Shown: positions 1-13,804 of the stretch, piece by piece | Layout: each line of letters opens with the position of its first letter | Numbering within the stretch: the first letter of the stretch is position 1 | NCBI GenBank assembly: GCA_000719695.1 | Contig: JOHN01000050.1 | Span: 1-64,000, forward strand | DNA from: Streptomyces sp. NRRL F-6131 | GTDB taxonomy: Bacteria > Actinomycetota > Actinomycetes > Streptomycetales > Streptomycetaceae | Direction: 5' to 3' | Length of the DNA stretch: 64,000 nt | Notes under the pieces: model-generated | Told to the model about the DNA's origin: nothing | The model's input: the letters and a program-made list of their open reading frames with translations, nothing else | Databases searched by the model: none | Position numbers and translations under genes: made by a program

Positions 1-4835
<4,835 letters not shown>

Positions 4836-5043
4836 ACCGGGAGTATCCGTTTCCGGACCGGACCGGGACTTCGGCCAGAGGAACGGCAGGGAAGCAGGGC
4901 TTCGGGGCAGGCCCGACGGCGGGAAACCAGGACTTTAGGCCAAGGCAAGCGACCTGGTCCCGGGACCGGGAACGACGCGCGCGCGGCCGGACGTCCCGTC
5001 AGCCTTCCCCCGGTGAAGCGGTGGTGAACACGGGCACGACGAC

Positions 5044-5078
5044 GGGGCGCCCGCACGGTGGTTCCGTGCGGACGCCCC
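5044..5078 (-). terminator. Hairpin terminator after the LuxR-type regulator
   Basis: GGGGCG-x-CCGCACGG pairs with CCGTGCGG-x-CGCCCC around a 5-nt loop, 15-bp arms with one mismatch. It lies 44 bp past the regulator stop and upstream of the PKS start, so the two are probably separate transcripts. Confidence 0.6.
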
Positions 5079-5121
5079 GCGGTGGTGCGGTCGTCCTCCT
5101 CGCCGTCCGCGGCCGTCGGCC

Positions 5122-5760
5122 TCACATGGCCGCGGCCGAGGCGATCAGCTGGGCCCGGGAGGCCATGTGGGCCTTCGCGAGCACGTTGGAGACGTGGAAC
5201 TTGACGGTCTTTTCACTCAGGCCCAGCCGACGAGCGATCTCCTTGTTGGCCATGCCCCGCCGCACCAGCTGGAGCACCTCGGACTCGCGTGAAGTCAAGG
5301 GTGCGTGGGTGGGGACGACCGAGAGGGGACGGGGTAGGGTGTCCCGCACGAACCGCAGGAGCAGGCCGCTGAGGCCGGGGGAGACGTAGCAGTCGCCGGT
5401 GGTGGCCCGGCGGACCGCTTCGACGAGGACCTCCTCGGGATCGTCGGAGTGCACGACGGCACGGACGTTGGCCTGGGTCAGACGGATCCAGTCCGCCGCG
5501 GTCTCGGCGTCCTCCACGACGACCACCAGGGCGGTGTCGAGGGCGGTCAGCTCGTGCAGGTGGTCGGTCTGCTTCCGGGCTTCGAGCACCACGACGTCGG
5601 GTTCGCGGACCGCCGTCGCGGTCAGCAGCCCGATGATGTCCGACGCCTCGCCGACCACGGTCAGCGCGTCGTCCTGCTTCAGTGCCCCACGAATGCCCAG
5701 TCGCGCGTAGGGGTGTCTACTGCATACAAAAACTCGTGTCCGGCTGCTGCCGATATCCAA
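5122..5760 (-). CDS. NarL-type LuxR-family regulator with a degenerate receiver domain
   Basis: A probable DNA-binding regulator of the adjacent polyketide cluster, about 212 aa. The C-terminal HTH is a clear LuxR/GerE domain (LTSRESEVLQLVRRG, NKEIARRLGLSEKTVKFHV). The N-terminal part follows the NarL receiver fold, but key residues are missing: the acidic pair before HP is Ser-Arg (SRHPYAR), and the phosphoacceptor position in DVVVLEA is Glu rather than Asp. Phosphorylation control is therefore unlikely, and no sensor kinase is nearby. The frame is open to 5850, but its first 30 codons are low-complexity. TTG at 5760 is preferred because AGGAG lies about 10 nt upstream and the protein then begins at the domain. 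It sits between the PKS and the P450/ferredoxin pair on the same strand, as pathway regulators often do. Confidence 0.85.
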   Translation of the reverse strand: MDIGSSRTRVFVCSRHPYARLGIRGALKQDDALTVVGEASDIIGLLTATAVREPDVVVLEARKQTDHLHELTALDTALVVVVEDAETAADWIRLTQANVRAVVHSDDPEEVLVEAVRRATTGDCYVSPGLSGLLLRFVRDTLPRPLSVVPTHAPLTSRESEVLQLVRRGMANKEIARRLGLSEKTVKFHVSNVLAKAHMASRAQLIASAAAM

Positions 5761-6097
5761 CTTTTCCGCTCTCCTGTTATGTGGGCACACAGGGGTGAGG
5801 GGCGGGGCCGGCCGGGCGTGACCGTTCGGCACGCCCGGCTCGGCCGGCACTTTCCGGGCAGCGCGAAATTGCGGTCGCGCGGCCGGGTGAAATGGACGGT
5901 GAAAGACGCGTTCGAAATCGCCGGGAAATCCTGGGAAATCCGCGCCGGATTGCGCGGCGCACCCGGGCCGGGATCCGGCCGCCCGCGCGGGAGAACTCTG
6001 CGGGGACCGGATTCCGGAAACCGGCGTGCGGGAATGGACGGCGTATTGTCGAGACGCGGCGTGCTCGCCCCCGTGCAGTGCTGCGTCCGTCAGTCCG
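5761..6097. other. Gene-free interval upstream of the LuxR-type regulator
   Basis: No convincing gene is present. The first 150 bp are less GC-rich than the surroundings and probably hold the regulator promoter. A 9-bp direct repeat GGGAAATCC occurs twice near 5925-5945. Three 8-bp GTCCGTCA-like repeats around 6085-6106 run into the ferredoxin stop codon. Confidence 0.4.
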
Positions 6098-6307
6098 TCA
6101 GTCCGTCGAATTCCGGCGGGAGATCTCGATGGCGCCCACCGGACACAGTTGGGCGGCGCGCTCGACCGCCTCCTGGAGGTGCTCGGGCGGCTGCGAGAGC
6201 CGCAGCAGCACCATGCCGTCCCGGTTGTCCTGGTCGAACACGTCGGGGACGGTCTCCACGCAGTTGCCGGACCCGCAGCAGAGGTCCCGGTCCACGGTGA
6301 TGTGCAT
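6098..6307 (-). CDS. [3Fe-4S] ferredoxin, P450 electron donor
   Basis: A 69-aa ferredoxin that passes electrons to the neighbouring cytochrome P450. Cysteines fit the actinomycete single-cluster type: DLCCGSGNC near the N-terminus and LCPVGAI near the C-terminus, with the fourth ligand position of 4Fe ferredoxins not used. ATG at 6307 starts 2 nt after the P450 stop codon, so the two are cotranscribed and probably translationally coupled. The frame is open further upstream inside the P450 gene, but that part does not look like ferredoxin. P450-then-ferredoxin order is common in Streptomyces tailoring pairs. Confidence 0.92.
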   Translation of the reverse strand: MHITVDRDLCCGSGNCVETVPDVFDQDNRDGMVLLRLSQPPEHLQEAVERAAQLCPVGAIEISRRNSTD

Positions 6308-6309
6308 GG

Positions 6310-7536
6310 TCACCACGTCACCGGCAGTTCGCCCAGCCCGAAGGTGACCGCCTCGTGGCGCTTCGGGACGTCCGCCAGGGTCGTCTCCGACCGGAGGTTC
6401 GGGAACTGCTTGGCGAGCTGGACCAGGGCGATCCGCAGCTCGGCCCGGGCCAGCGGCTGGCCGATGCACTGGTGCAGGCCGAAGCCGAACGCCATGTGCC
6501 GGTGGGCCTCGTTGCGCCGTGGGTCGAAGAACTCGGGGTCGTGGAAGACCGAGCCGTCCCGGTTGGCCATCGACAGCATCGCCACGACGCTCTCGCCGGC
6601 CTTGATCTCCCGGCCGCCGATGACGGCGTCCTCCAGGGCGAGCCGGGGGAGGCCGGTGCGGACGACGGTGCAGTAGCGGAGCAGCTCCTCGACGAGGTTG
6701 GGCGCCAGGCCCGGGTCCTCGCGCAGGGCGTCCAGGTGCTCGGGGTGCTCCAGCAGCGCCAGCGCGGACATCCCGATCATGTTCGCGGTGGTCTCGTGGC
6801 CCGCCACCAGCAGCAGCATGGCCATGCTCAGGAGCTCCTCCTCCTTGAGCTCCCCCGGGATCACGCGCTCGGCCACCAGGCGGCTGAGCAGGTCCTCGCC
6901 GGGGTGGCTGCGCTTGTGCGTGATCAGGTCGCCCAGCAGGCCGTTCAGGGCCTCCATGGCGGCGCCGACCTCGGCCGGGCCGGAGTTCCGGTCCATGATC
7001 GCGCGGCTGTGGTGCTGGAAGAAGTCGTGGTCCGAGTAGGGCACGCCGAGCAGGTGGCAGATCGTCATCGACGGCACCGGCAGCGCGAACTCGTTCATCA
7101 GGTCGGCCGGCGGGCCGATCTCGCGCATGCGGCCGAGGGCCTCGTTGACGGTCTCCTCGATCAGCGGCTCGATCCGCCGGATGTTCTTGATCATGAATTC
7201 GGCGGTCAGCATCCGCCGGAAGCGGCTGTGGGCCTCGCCGTCCATGAAGATGAACAGCCCGGAGGCGCCCTCACGGGTCGGCGGGATCGGGTTCAGGACC
7301 GGGAACCCGGGGCGGTACTGGTCGGAGCTGAAGCCCGGGTGGCGCAGCAGCTGCCGCACGTCCTCGTGCTTGGAGACCAGCCAGGCCCACCCGCCGAAGG
7401 GGAGTCTGATTCTGCCGTCCGACTCGTCGAGGTGCTTCAGGTCGTAATCTCTGACCGGAATGAACGGGTCGTGGTCCGACCCGATGAACGGGAACGCCGG
7501 AAAGGCGGTCACATCAACGCTTGCTGGTTCCCCCAC
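6310..7536 (-). CDS. Cytochrome P450, CYP105-like tailoring enzyme
   Basis: A 408-aa soluble bacterial P450 that probably hydroxylates or epoxidises a polyketide made by the adjacent PKS, using the downstream ferredoxin. Visible motifs: I-helix AGHETT, ExxR as EELLR, and the heme loop FGFGLHQCIG with Cys357 as iron ligand. Length and layout match the CYP105/CYP107 group. The start is GTG 7536, with a G-rich stretch as the only candidate ribosome site. The polyketide link comes from position only; the substrate cannot be read from sequence. Confidence 0.93.
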   Translation of the reverse strand: MGEPASVDVTAFPAFPFIGSDHDPFIPVRDYDLKHLDESDGRIRLPFGGWAWLVSKHEDVRQLLRHPGFSSDQYRPGFPVLNPIPPTREGASGLFIFMDGEAHSRFRRMLTAEFMIKNIRRIEPLIEETVNEALGRMREIGPPADLMNEFALPVPSMTICHLLGVPYSDHDFFQHHSRAIMDRNSGPAEVGAAMEALNGLLGDLITHKRSHPGEDLLSRLVAERVIPGELKEEELLSMAMLLLVAGHETTANMIGMSALALLEHPEHLDALREDPGLAPNLVEELLRYCTVVRTGLPRLALEDAVIGGREIKAGESVVAMLSMANRDGSVFHDPEFFDPRRNEAHRHMAFGFGLHQCIGQPLARAELRIALVQLAKQFPNLRSETTLADVPKRHEAVTFGLGELPVTW

Positions 7537-7909
7537 TTTTACCCCCGTGGATGGAGCTCGACATTGAGTCCTCAGCCTAACAGGTCGTCATCGGACCGAT
7601 CTTGGAACGTGATCCAGCTCACACGCCCGTGGTGATTGACCTGGAAAACATGAGATTCGTTCTGTGAATGGCCTCCGGAAGCGGTGGGAGGTGTTCCGTT
7701 CGTGTTGTCGGTCGGGTGGGGCGGCGAATTCATTGCGCTGTGATCGCAAAAGGGAATGCCGAGATTCCCGGCGCCGCTGCGGGGGACGGGGAGCCGGGGT
7801 CGGGGAGTTGTGGACGAGTTGTCCGCGCGGGGCGCGCGAGTGGTGCAGGGCCCGCCGCGCATGCCGGGGGCGTCATGCGCGGCAGGCCCTGGTTCGGGGG
7901 CCGGTCGGG
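7537..7909. other. Gene-free interval between P450 and SDR
   Basis: No coding sequence is supported here. The left part (about 7560-7680) is relatively AT-rich and probably carries the promoter of the P450/ferredoxin operon. I saw no clear inverted repeat or terminator in the rest. It may mark the right boundary of the polyketide cluster. Confidence 0.35.
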
Positions 7910-8845
7910 TCAGGCGACGGCGGGGAAGGCGAACCGGACGGCGGTCAGCTTCTCCGACAGCTCCCACAGCCGCTTGCCGGTCGCGGCGTCGGCGGCCGAC
8001 GGGGCCAGCTGGACGACCTTCGGGGCACCGCGCAGCTCGGCCATCCCGCCCGGTCCGATGAACTGCCCGCCCTCGACGTCCGGCGCGGTGGCGGCGAACA
8101 GCTGCGGCAGCGCGCCCTGGTCCGGGGCCTGGGCGAGCGGGGTCAGGATGCGGCCGAAGAGCACCTTCACCAGGCCGACCGGGGAGCTGGTCTGCAGGTT
8201 GGTGGCGGTGTAGCCGGGGTGCGCGAGCAGGCTGCGGACCGGGCTGCCGGCCGCGGCGAGGCGCTGGTGGAGCTCCCAGCCGAACACGGCGTTGGCGAAC
8301 TTCGACTGGTTGTAGAAGCCCATCGGCGAGTACTTGCGCTCGCCGGAGAGGTCGTCGAAGAAGACCTTCCCCTGTCGGTGGTTGGTCGAGCTGACGGTGA
8401 CCACCCGCGGGTCCCGGCCCTCGGCCAGCAGGTCGAGCAGCAGCCCGGTGAGCGCGAAGTGGCCGAGGTGGTTGGCGGCGAACTGGATCTCGTGGCCCTG
8501 GGCGTTCAGCGTCCGCGGCGGCGCCATCACGCCGGCGTTGTTGACCAGGACGTCCGGGCGGGTCCCGTCCGAGCGCAGCCGGTCGGCGAAGGAGCGGACC
8601 GAGTCGAGGTCGGCCAGGTCGAGGCGGCGCACCTCCAGGCGGGCGCCCGGCTGGGCGGCCGTGATCCCGGCCGCCGCCCGCCGGCCCTTGGCCTCGTCGC
8701 GCACGGCGAGGATCACCTGGCCGCCCCGGCGGGCGATCGCCCGGGTGGTCGCCAGGCCGAGGCCGCTGTTCGCCCCGGTGACGACGAACACCCGCCCCGT
8801 CTGGTCCGGAATCTGATCGGCGGTCCAGCCCTGCTGCTTCGTCAT
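7910..8845 (-). CDS. Short-chain dehydrogenase/reductase, retinol dehydrogenase-like
   Basis: A 311-aa classical SDR with NAD(P) motif TGANSGLG (about residues 24-31), NNAG (about 102-105), a catalytic Ser in VSST and YNQSK as the Tyr-Lys pair. The sequence resembles the widespread actinobacterial group similar to human retinol dehydrogenases, usually of unknown substrate. It is divergent from the TetR gene at 8928, so it is the likely target of that repressor. A role in polyketide tailoring cannot be excluded, but the pairing with TetR suggests a separate inducible unit. Confidence 0.88.
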   Translation of the reverse strand: MTKQQGWTADQIPDQTGRVFVVTGANSGLGLATTRAIARRGGQVILAVRDEAKGRRAAAGITAAQPGARLEVRRLDLADLDSVRSFADRLRSDGTRPDVLVNNAGVMAPPRTLNAQGHEIQFAANHLGHFALTGLLLDLLAEGRDPRVVTVSSTNHRQGKVFFDDLSGERKYSPMGFYNQSKFANAVFGWELHQRLAAAGSPVRSLLAHPGYTATNLQTSSPVGLVKVLFGRILTPLAQAPDQGALPQLFAATAPDVEGGQFIGPGGMAELRGAPKVVQLAPSAADAATGKRLWELSEKLTAVRFAFPAVA

Positions 8846-8927
8846 GCGTCACACATTGCCCAACCTGTCACCAAGTGTCAAGCGCGCCCTTGAGGGCCAA
8901 TGGCGGCGCGGCGTGTAACATGAGCGG
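8846..8927. promoter_or_regulatory. Divergent promoter region, SDR and TetR
   Basis: An 82-bp interval with back-to-back starts. It contains the imperfect palindrome GTCACCAAGTGTC near 8868-8880, a reasonable TetR half-site pair. The site is inferred from position and partial symmetry. Confidence 0.4.
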
Positions 8928-9542
8928 GTGACTACCCGCCCTGAAGCGAGCCTGGCCCAGCGCAAGCGTCAGCTGGTCTCCGACGAGCTGTCCCAGGCCG
9001 CGCTGAACCTCCTGGCGCAGAAGGGGTTCGACGCGGTCACGGTCGACGAGATCGCGGCCGCCGCCGGCATGTCCAAGCGCACCTTCTTCCGCTACTTCGC
9101 GTCCAAGGAGGACGTGGTCGTCCAGTTCCTCGGGGAGATGGGCGTCGGCATGCGGGCCGAACTCGCCGGCCGGCCGGCCGAGGAGCCGCCCTCCGTGGCG
9201 CTGCGGCACACCGTCTGGGTCTCCATCGACGCCTGCGCCGGCCACGCCGAGCAGGCGCTGCGGGTGGTCCAGCTGATCCTGGGCACACCGGCCCTGCACG
9301 CCCGCTTCCTGGAGCGCCAGGCCCAGTGGCGCGACGAGCTGGCCGCCGAACTCGCCGACCGGCTGGCCCTGGGCCCCGCCACCGGCCTCCACCCCCGGCT
9401 CGCCGCGGGCATGGCGCTGACCGCCTTCGACGTGGTCCTCCAGCTGTGGAGCGCCAGTGACGGCGCCGAGGACCCGGCGGCCCTCACCGACCGGGCCTTC
9501 GCCACCATCGCCCCCGCCCTGGACGCCCTGCCCGTCCGGTGA
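8928..9542 (+). CDS. TetR-family transcriptional regulator
   Basis: A 204-aa one-component repressor. The N-terminal HTH is typical TetR (VTVDEIAAAAGMSKRTFFRYFASKED at about residues 38-63). The C-terminal ligand domain is of the usual length but unassigned. The start is GTG 8928. It is divergent from the SDR and probably represses it and itself. The effector cannot be predicted. Confidence 0.92.
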   Translation: MTTRPEASLAQRKRQLVSDELSQAALNLLAQKGFDAVTVDEIAAAAGMSKRTFFRYFASKEDVVVQFLGEMGVGMRAELAGRPAEEPPSVALRHTVWVSIDACAGHAEQALRVVQLILGTPALHARFLERQAQWRDELAAELADRLALGPATGLHPRLAAGMALTAFDVVLQLWSASDGAEDPAALTDRAFATIAPALDALPVR

Positions 9543-9570
9543 GGTGAGCCGGAGGCCTCCCCCGGGAACG

Positions 9571-9607
9571 CCGAACGGCCCCGGGCGGGTCGCTCGGGGC
9601 CGTTCGG
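9571..9607. terminator. Bidirectional hairpin terminator between TetR and collagenase
   Basis: CCGAACGGCCCCG and CGGGGCCGTTCGG form a perfect 13-bp stem with an 11-nt loop, between two convergent genes. Further copies of GGCCGTTCGGGC follow up to about 9650. Confidence 0.65.
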
Positions 9608-9676
9608 GCCAGGGCCGTTCGGGCCGGGGCGGGGCGGGGCGGGCCGTTCGGGCGCCGCCCCCGTGCAGGGGAGGCC

Positions 9677-12043
9677 CTACCGGCGGAGGGGGCCCTCGCA
9701 GGTGTAGTCGGCGCTGCCGGCGCGGCCGGTGGGCCAGACCTCGACCTGGCCGAACCAGCAGGTCATGTCGGCGAGGTTGTTGGCGGCGGCACCGGCCCGG
9801 GAGAGCAGGAAGTAGTCGACGGTGGCGGCCATGTCGGCGCGGACCCGTCCGGCGTCGAGGGTGTTGGTGAGGTTGGCGGTCGTCCGGCCGGTGCAGGTGA
9901 AGCGCATCGCGTTGTTCCAGTCGCCGTTGTCCTTGCAGACCGGGGTGTTCTGGGTGGCGCGGGCGAAGGCGTCCTGGACCTCGGAGGCCCAGGCGTAGCG
10001 GAGCTGGCTGTTCGGCGTGTAGGTGGTGACCGGCACGTAGAGGTCGTCGGCCAGCGGGACCTCGGCGTCGAGGAAGGCGGTGTACTCGCGCTGGAGGCCG
10101 GCGTCCTTGCCGAGGCGGTCGCGCCAGGCGTCGTAGCCGGTGACGTCGTCGGCGCGCAGCAGCCGGTACATCTCGGCGAGCTGCTCGGGGTGGCGCTCGC
10201 CCAGGAGGTTGAAGAAGGTGGCCGCGTACGGGTAGACGCGGAAGCCGAGCCCGTTCCAGGTGGCGTGCAGGATCTGGTCGACGGTCAGCCGGGCGTTGCC
10301 GTCGCGGGCGTCCTGGGCGATCTGGCGGACCATGTACTTGCGGGTCCTGACGCCGTCCTTGGCGGTGGAGCCGGCGAAGTACTCGGCGGTGCCCTCGTTC
10401 ATCGCGAAGGTGGCGTCGCCGGGCCAGCGGGTGGTGTAGCCGGACTCCGGGATCGCCCAGCGGGCGTTGAGGTAGTGGGTGTACTCGTGCCGGAAGAGCT
10501 CCTCCAGGCTGAAGTACGACTCGGCGGTGGTGCGCTGGTAGGTGTAGAAGGTGGAGTTCTCCTCGATGAACATGCCGCCGTTCTCGACGTCGCCGATCCC
10601 GAACAGCAGGTACTGGAGCGACCGGTAGTTGGTCTTGGTGTCGTACAGCTGCACCGTGAGGGTGGGGTGGGTGTCGTCGGCGAGCGGCCGGTCGGTGCCG
10701 ATGACCCGGAAGAACTGGGCCTTGACCTGCTTGGTGGCGTAGTAGAGCTGGTCGGCGGTGGCCTTGTCGAGGGCGGTGCGGATGACCAGGGCGCCGTTGT
10801 CGTAGCTGAAGGTGTTCGGGAAGTACGTCCGGACCAGGTCGGCCCGGCAGGCGTCGTACTGCTGGCAGAGGCCGAAGTCGTTGACCGGGACGGCCACGTT
10901 GAGCCAGGGGCGGCTGAGCCGGCCGAAGGCGTTCCGGGCGGTGGTGATCGTCGCGCCGACCTCGGCCTTCATGGCGGGCTTGAGGGCGTCCACCACGGCG
11001 AAGCGGGCGTACTCGTTCATCGCGTCGCCGACGGCCCACTCGGTGGCGGTGCCCTTGAGGTGGGCGTAGCCCGCGAAGGCGCGGACCGCCTGGCGGTAGC
11101 CGGGGGCGGCGACGAGCGCCGTGCGGAACGCGCCGCCGTCCTCGGAGACGTTGTTGACGCCCTGGAAGTTGATCTGGAGCGCGGCCTGCAGGGCCCAGTT
11201 CCAGCCCCGGTCGCCGATGTACGCGGTGCCGGGGACGGCGTACTGGCGCAGCACCCGCTCGACCAGCGGGAGGCGGCCGGGCCGCAGCTTGGGGGCGGTG
11301 GCGGCCTGGAGCAGTTCGCCCATCGTGTCGCCGGCGGTGGTGGTCGGGTCGAAGACCCGGGGGTTGGCGGTGTAGGCGGCGATCGCGCGGTCGACCGCGG
11401 TCATGGTGGTGTCGTCGTTGAGGTCCAGCTCGCGGTGGCCGTAGTCGAAGTAGACGGCGACGTGCAGGAAGTACCAGAGTTCCTGCTGGTTGAGGTTGTT
11501 GGCGCTGTCGAAGCGGGGCGCGAGGGCGGTGATCCGGTCGGCGACGGCGCGGACGTGGGCCGGGGTCAGGACCTTGGCGAGCGTCGGGTCCCAGGAGACC
11601 AGCAGCGGGCGCAGACAGCCCTGGTAGGTGTGCGACCGGTCGGCGAGGAAGTCGGCGAGGGCGGCGGGGGTGAGGGAGGTGAAGCCGGCCAGGGAGCAGC
11701 CGGCGCCGGCGTCGGCGGCGAGCGGGGCCGGGGTCGCGGACGTGCTGGTGAGGTCGGCCGGGTCCGCGGCCGGTCGGGTGGCGTCCGTCGTCGGCTGGAG
11801 GGCCTCGTTGCCCGGGGCGCCCTCGGGGCCGGGGGCGCCGACGGTGGTGCTGCCGTGGGCGACGTCGCCGGCCGGACCGGCCGGGTGGCCGGCGGCCTCG
11901 CCGAAGGTGGACGCGGAGACGGCGGACGCGGTTCTCGGGGTGTCGGGCGCGGCGGCCCGGGCGCTCTGGACGAGCGGGGCCGTGAGGGTGGCGGCGAGGG
12001 CCGCCGAGAGCAGGACTGCGCGCAGGCGTGGGTTGGCTGACAC
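9677..12043 (-). CDS. Secreted M9-family collagenase-like metallopeptidase
   Basis: A 788-aa exported zinc protease. A Sec signal peptide covers about residues 1-30 (charged start, hydrophobic core, ARA-A end), followed by a Pro/Thr/Ala-rich stretch to about 115. The catalytic motif is HEYTH (His519, Glu520, His523), with a downstream glutamate in MNEGTAEYF as probable third zinc ligand; this is the M9 (ColA) pattern. The C-terminal part has paired cysteines and no obvious PKD or bacterial collagen-binding domain, so it is shorter than clostridial collagenases. The start is GTG 12043, with GGAG about 7 nt upstream. It likely degrades collagen-like or other extracellular protein. It is transcribed alone. 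Confidence 0.9.
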   Translation of the reverse strand: MSANPRLRAVLLSAALAATLTAPLVQSARAAAPDTPRTASAVSASTFGEAAGHPAGPAGDVAHGSTTVGAPGPEGAPGNEALQPTTDATRPAADPADLTSTSATPAPLAADAGAGCSLAGFTSLTPAALADFLADRSHTYQGCLRPLLVSWDPTLAKVLTPAHVRAVADRITALAPRFDSANNLNQQELWYFLHVAVYFDYGHRELDLNDDTTMTAVDRAIAAYTANPRVFDPTTTAGDTMGELLQAATAPKLRPGRLPLVERVLRQYAVPGTAYIGDRGWNWALQAALQINFQGVNNVSEDGGAFRTALVAAPGYRQAVRAFAGYAHLKGTATEWAVGDAMNEYARFAVVDALKPAMKAEVGATITTARNAFGRLSRPWLNVAVPVNDFGLCQQYDACRADLVRTYFPNTFSYDNGALVIRTALDKATADQLYYATKQVKAQFFRVIGTDRPLADDTHPTLTVQLYDTKTNYRSLQYLLFGIGDVENGGMFIEENSTFYTYQRTTAESYFSLEELFRHEYTHYLNARWAIPESGYTTRWPGDATFAMNEGTAEYFAGSTAKDGVRTRKYMVRQIAQDARDGNARLTVDQILHATWNGLGFRVYPYAATFFNLLGERHPEQLAEMYRLLRADDVTGYDAWRDRLGKDAGLQREYTAFLDAEVPLADDLYVPVTTYTPNSQLRYAWASEVQDAFARATQNTPVCKDNGDWNNAMRFTCTGRTTANLTNTLDAGRVRADMAATVDYFLLSRAGAAANNLADMTCWFGQVEVWPTGRAGSADYTCEGPLRR

Positions 12044-12328
12044 CGGAACTCCAGTGGGGGTGTGGGGGGTTGCACGGTGCCGCGGACCGGAGGCGTGGGG
12101 GTGCCGGGTGGGCGGGACCGTGCGGGAGTGGAGTGAAGGCGGAGGGAACGGTGGTGATCTCTCGACCCACTCGCCAGTAAAATAGTAATGTCAAATTGCA
12201 TTGCGCAAGGGCTGGTCGGAGGGGGTTCGGCGGCCGGTAACGAGAGGGTCTCGACCGGGCGCTGTCGGTGCGCAAGGTCTTGACGGGGAATCGGCCGGGG
12301 GCGTTTGCTGTCTCCCGCTCGTTGAAGG

Positions 12329-12357
12329 TTGATCGCTTCTGTTCGTTTGTGTGTGAT
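12329..12357 (+). promoter_or_regulatory. Candidate promoter of the sugar operon
   Basis: TTGATC, a 17-nt spacer and TGTGAT (each 4 of 6 to the housekeeping consensus) lie 43 bp before the first start codon. The -10-like element overlaps the left edge of the 18-bp palindrome, a layout suited to repression. Confidence 0.4.
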
Positions 12358-12372
12358 TTGAACGTTCAAATC
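12355..12372. promoter_or_regulatory. Perfect 18-bp palindrome, probable LacI-family operator
   Basis: GATTTGAACGTTCAAATC is a perfect inverted repeat centred on CG, the central step usual in LacI/GalR operators. It ends 27 bp before the start of the first operon gene. The operon ends with its own LacI-family gene (18780-19811), so autoregulation through this site is the simplest reading. Confidence 0.7.
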
Positions 12373-12399
12373 GCCATGCTGGCCCGACCGAGGAAGGTC

Positions 12400-13644
12400 A
12401 TGTCCGAGTACCTGCAGCAGTTCGCCGAGCCGTTCGGCTATCTGGACTTCGCCCGCTTCGGGCCGGTGTCGGAACCGGTCCGCCGGGTGCTGCTCCGCGA
12501 GGCCGACCGGCTCCACCGGCACGGCTGGGACGCGCTCGACAGCCTCGACGCGGACACCGCGGCGGCCGCCCGCACGGCGGCCGACCTGCTGCGCGCCGCG
12601 CCGCACGAGATCGCCTTCGTCGGCTCCACCTCGCACGGACTCTTCGCCGCCGCCCACGCGGTCGGCGCGGGTGCGGCGGCGCGCGGCACGACGGTGCGCG
12701 GCACGGGCGACGGCACAGCGGCGCCCGGCGCGGCGGACGGCCCGGCGGCGGACGGCACCGTCCTGGTGGCGCGGACCGACTTCCCCGGCGCCCTCTACCC
12801 GTGGTTGCGCGCCGCCGGGAACGGCGGTCTGGCCGTCCGTCAGCTCGACGGTCCGCTCACCGCCGACCTCGTCCGGGAGCACCTGGACGACCGGGTGCGG
12901 GCCGTCGCCGTCTGCGCCGTCGACGCCGCCACCGGGTTCCGGGCGCCGCTGGCCGCGATCAAGGAGCTGATCGGGCCGGACCGGATCCTGGTGGTGGACG
13001 CCGTCCAGGCGCTCGGCGCCGTCGAGTTCGCCGTCGACGCGGCCGACGTGCTGGCCGCCGGCGGCCAGAAGTGGCTGCGGGCCGGTTGGGGCGCGGCCGT
13101 CCTGCTGGTCCGCGACCGGGTCGCCGACCGGCTCGGGCCCGGGCTCGGCGGCTGGTCCGGCGTGGTCGACCCGATCGACGCGCCCGTCCACCCCCGCCCG
13201 CCCCGGCCCGGCGCCGTCGCGCACACCCTCACCAACCCCGACGGCCCCGCCGTCGCCGCCCTGGGCGCGGCGCTCGCCCTGGTGCGGGAGACCGGCGCCG
13301 CCCGGATCGAGGCCCGGATCGGGGAGGTGCTCGGCGGCCTGCTCGCCGCGGCCCGCACGGCCGGCGCCGAGACCGACGGCGGACCGGAGGCGGGCCGCCG
13401 CCACGGCCTTCCCGTCGGCGGCGGCTCCGGCGACCCGGCCGCCGTCGGCAGCGGGATCGCCCGGCTGCGGCTGCCCGGCGCCGACCCCGCCGCCGTCCAC
13501 CGCGCACTGACCGGGGCCGGTCTGGCGACCACTCTGCGGGGCGGCTGGATCCGGCTCTCCCCGCACGCCAGTACCGACCCCACCACCGCCGAGCTGCTCG
13601 CCGAGACGCTCGCCCACCTGCAGCGGGGCGTCCGCACCGCCTGA
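12400..13644 (+). CDS. Class V aminotransferase-fold PLP enzyme
   Basis: A 414-aa PLP-dependent enzyme of the class V (cysteine desulfurase/isopenicillin epimerase-like) fold. VVDAVQA holds the Asp that contacts the PLP ring nitrogen, and GGQKWL holds Lys224, the Schiff-base lysine. The start is ATG 12400, a few nt after AGGAAGG; the frame extends to 12268 but the upstream part overlaps the operator. It is the first gene of a carbohydrate uptake operon, an unusual place for this fold. It might act on an amino sugar or a sugar-derived amine, but the substrate is unknown. Confidence 0.8.
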   Translation: MSEYLQQFAEPFGYLDFARFGPVSEPVRRVLLREADRLHRHGWDALDSLDADTAAAARTAADLLRAAPHEIAFVGSTSHGLFAAAHAVGAGAAARGTTVRGTGDGTAAPGAADGPAADGTVLVARTDFPGALYPWLRAAGNGGLAVRQLDGPLTADLVREHLDDRVRAVAVCAVDAATGFRAPLAAIKELIGPDRILVVDAVQALGAVEFAVDAADVLAAGGQKWLRAGWGAAVLLVRDRVADRLGPGLGGWSGVVDPIDAPVHPRPPRPGAVAHTLTNPDGPAVAALGAALALVRETGAARIEARIGEVLGGLLAAARTAGAETDGGPEAGRRHGLPVGGGSGDPAAVGSGIARLRLPGADPAAVHRALTGAGLATTLRGGWIRLSPHASTDPTTAELLAETLAHLQRGVRTA

Positions 13645-13804
13645 GCGGACGCCTCGCGCCGTCCCCGCCGTCCCCGCCCGACGGCGTTCCGGTACCCGCC
13701 ACCCCCGCCCACGTCACCCCGCAGCATCCCGCATGCACCACCTGGCACCACCCGACGTCCCACCCGTTCCCGCTCGACGTCCCTCCCCCTCAGAAGGGCA
13801 TGCC

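Larger units (their letters stand above)
12044..12399. other. Gene-free divergent control region, collagenase versus sugar operon
   Basis: A 356-bp interval without genes. An AT-rich patch at about 12176-12210 probably serves the collagenase promoter. The right part carries a promoter-like pair and a perfect 18-bp palindrome, listed separately. Confidence 0.6.

Noticed and set aside
10190..12040. A 616-codon plus-strand frame opposite the collagenase
   Set aside because: It is low-complexity Gly/Val/Glu sequence with no motif; the minus-strand frame has the signal peptide and HExxH site.
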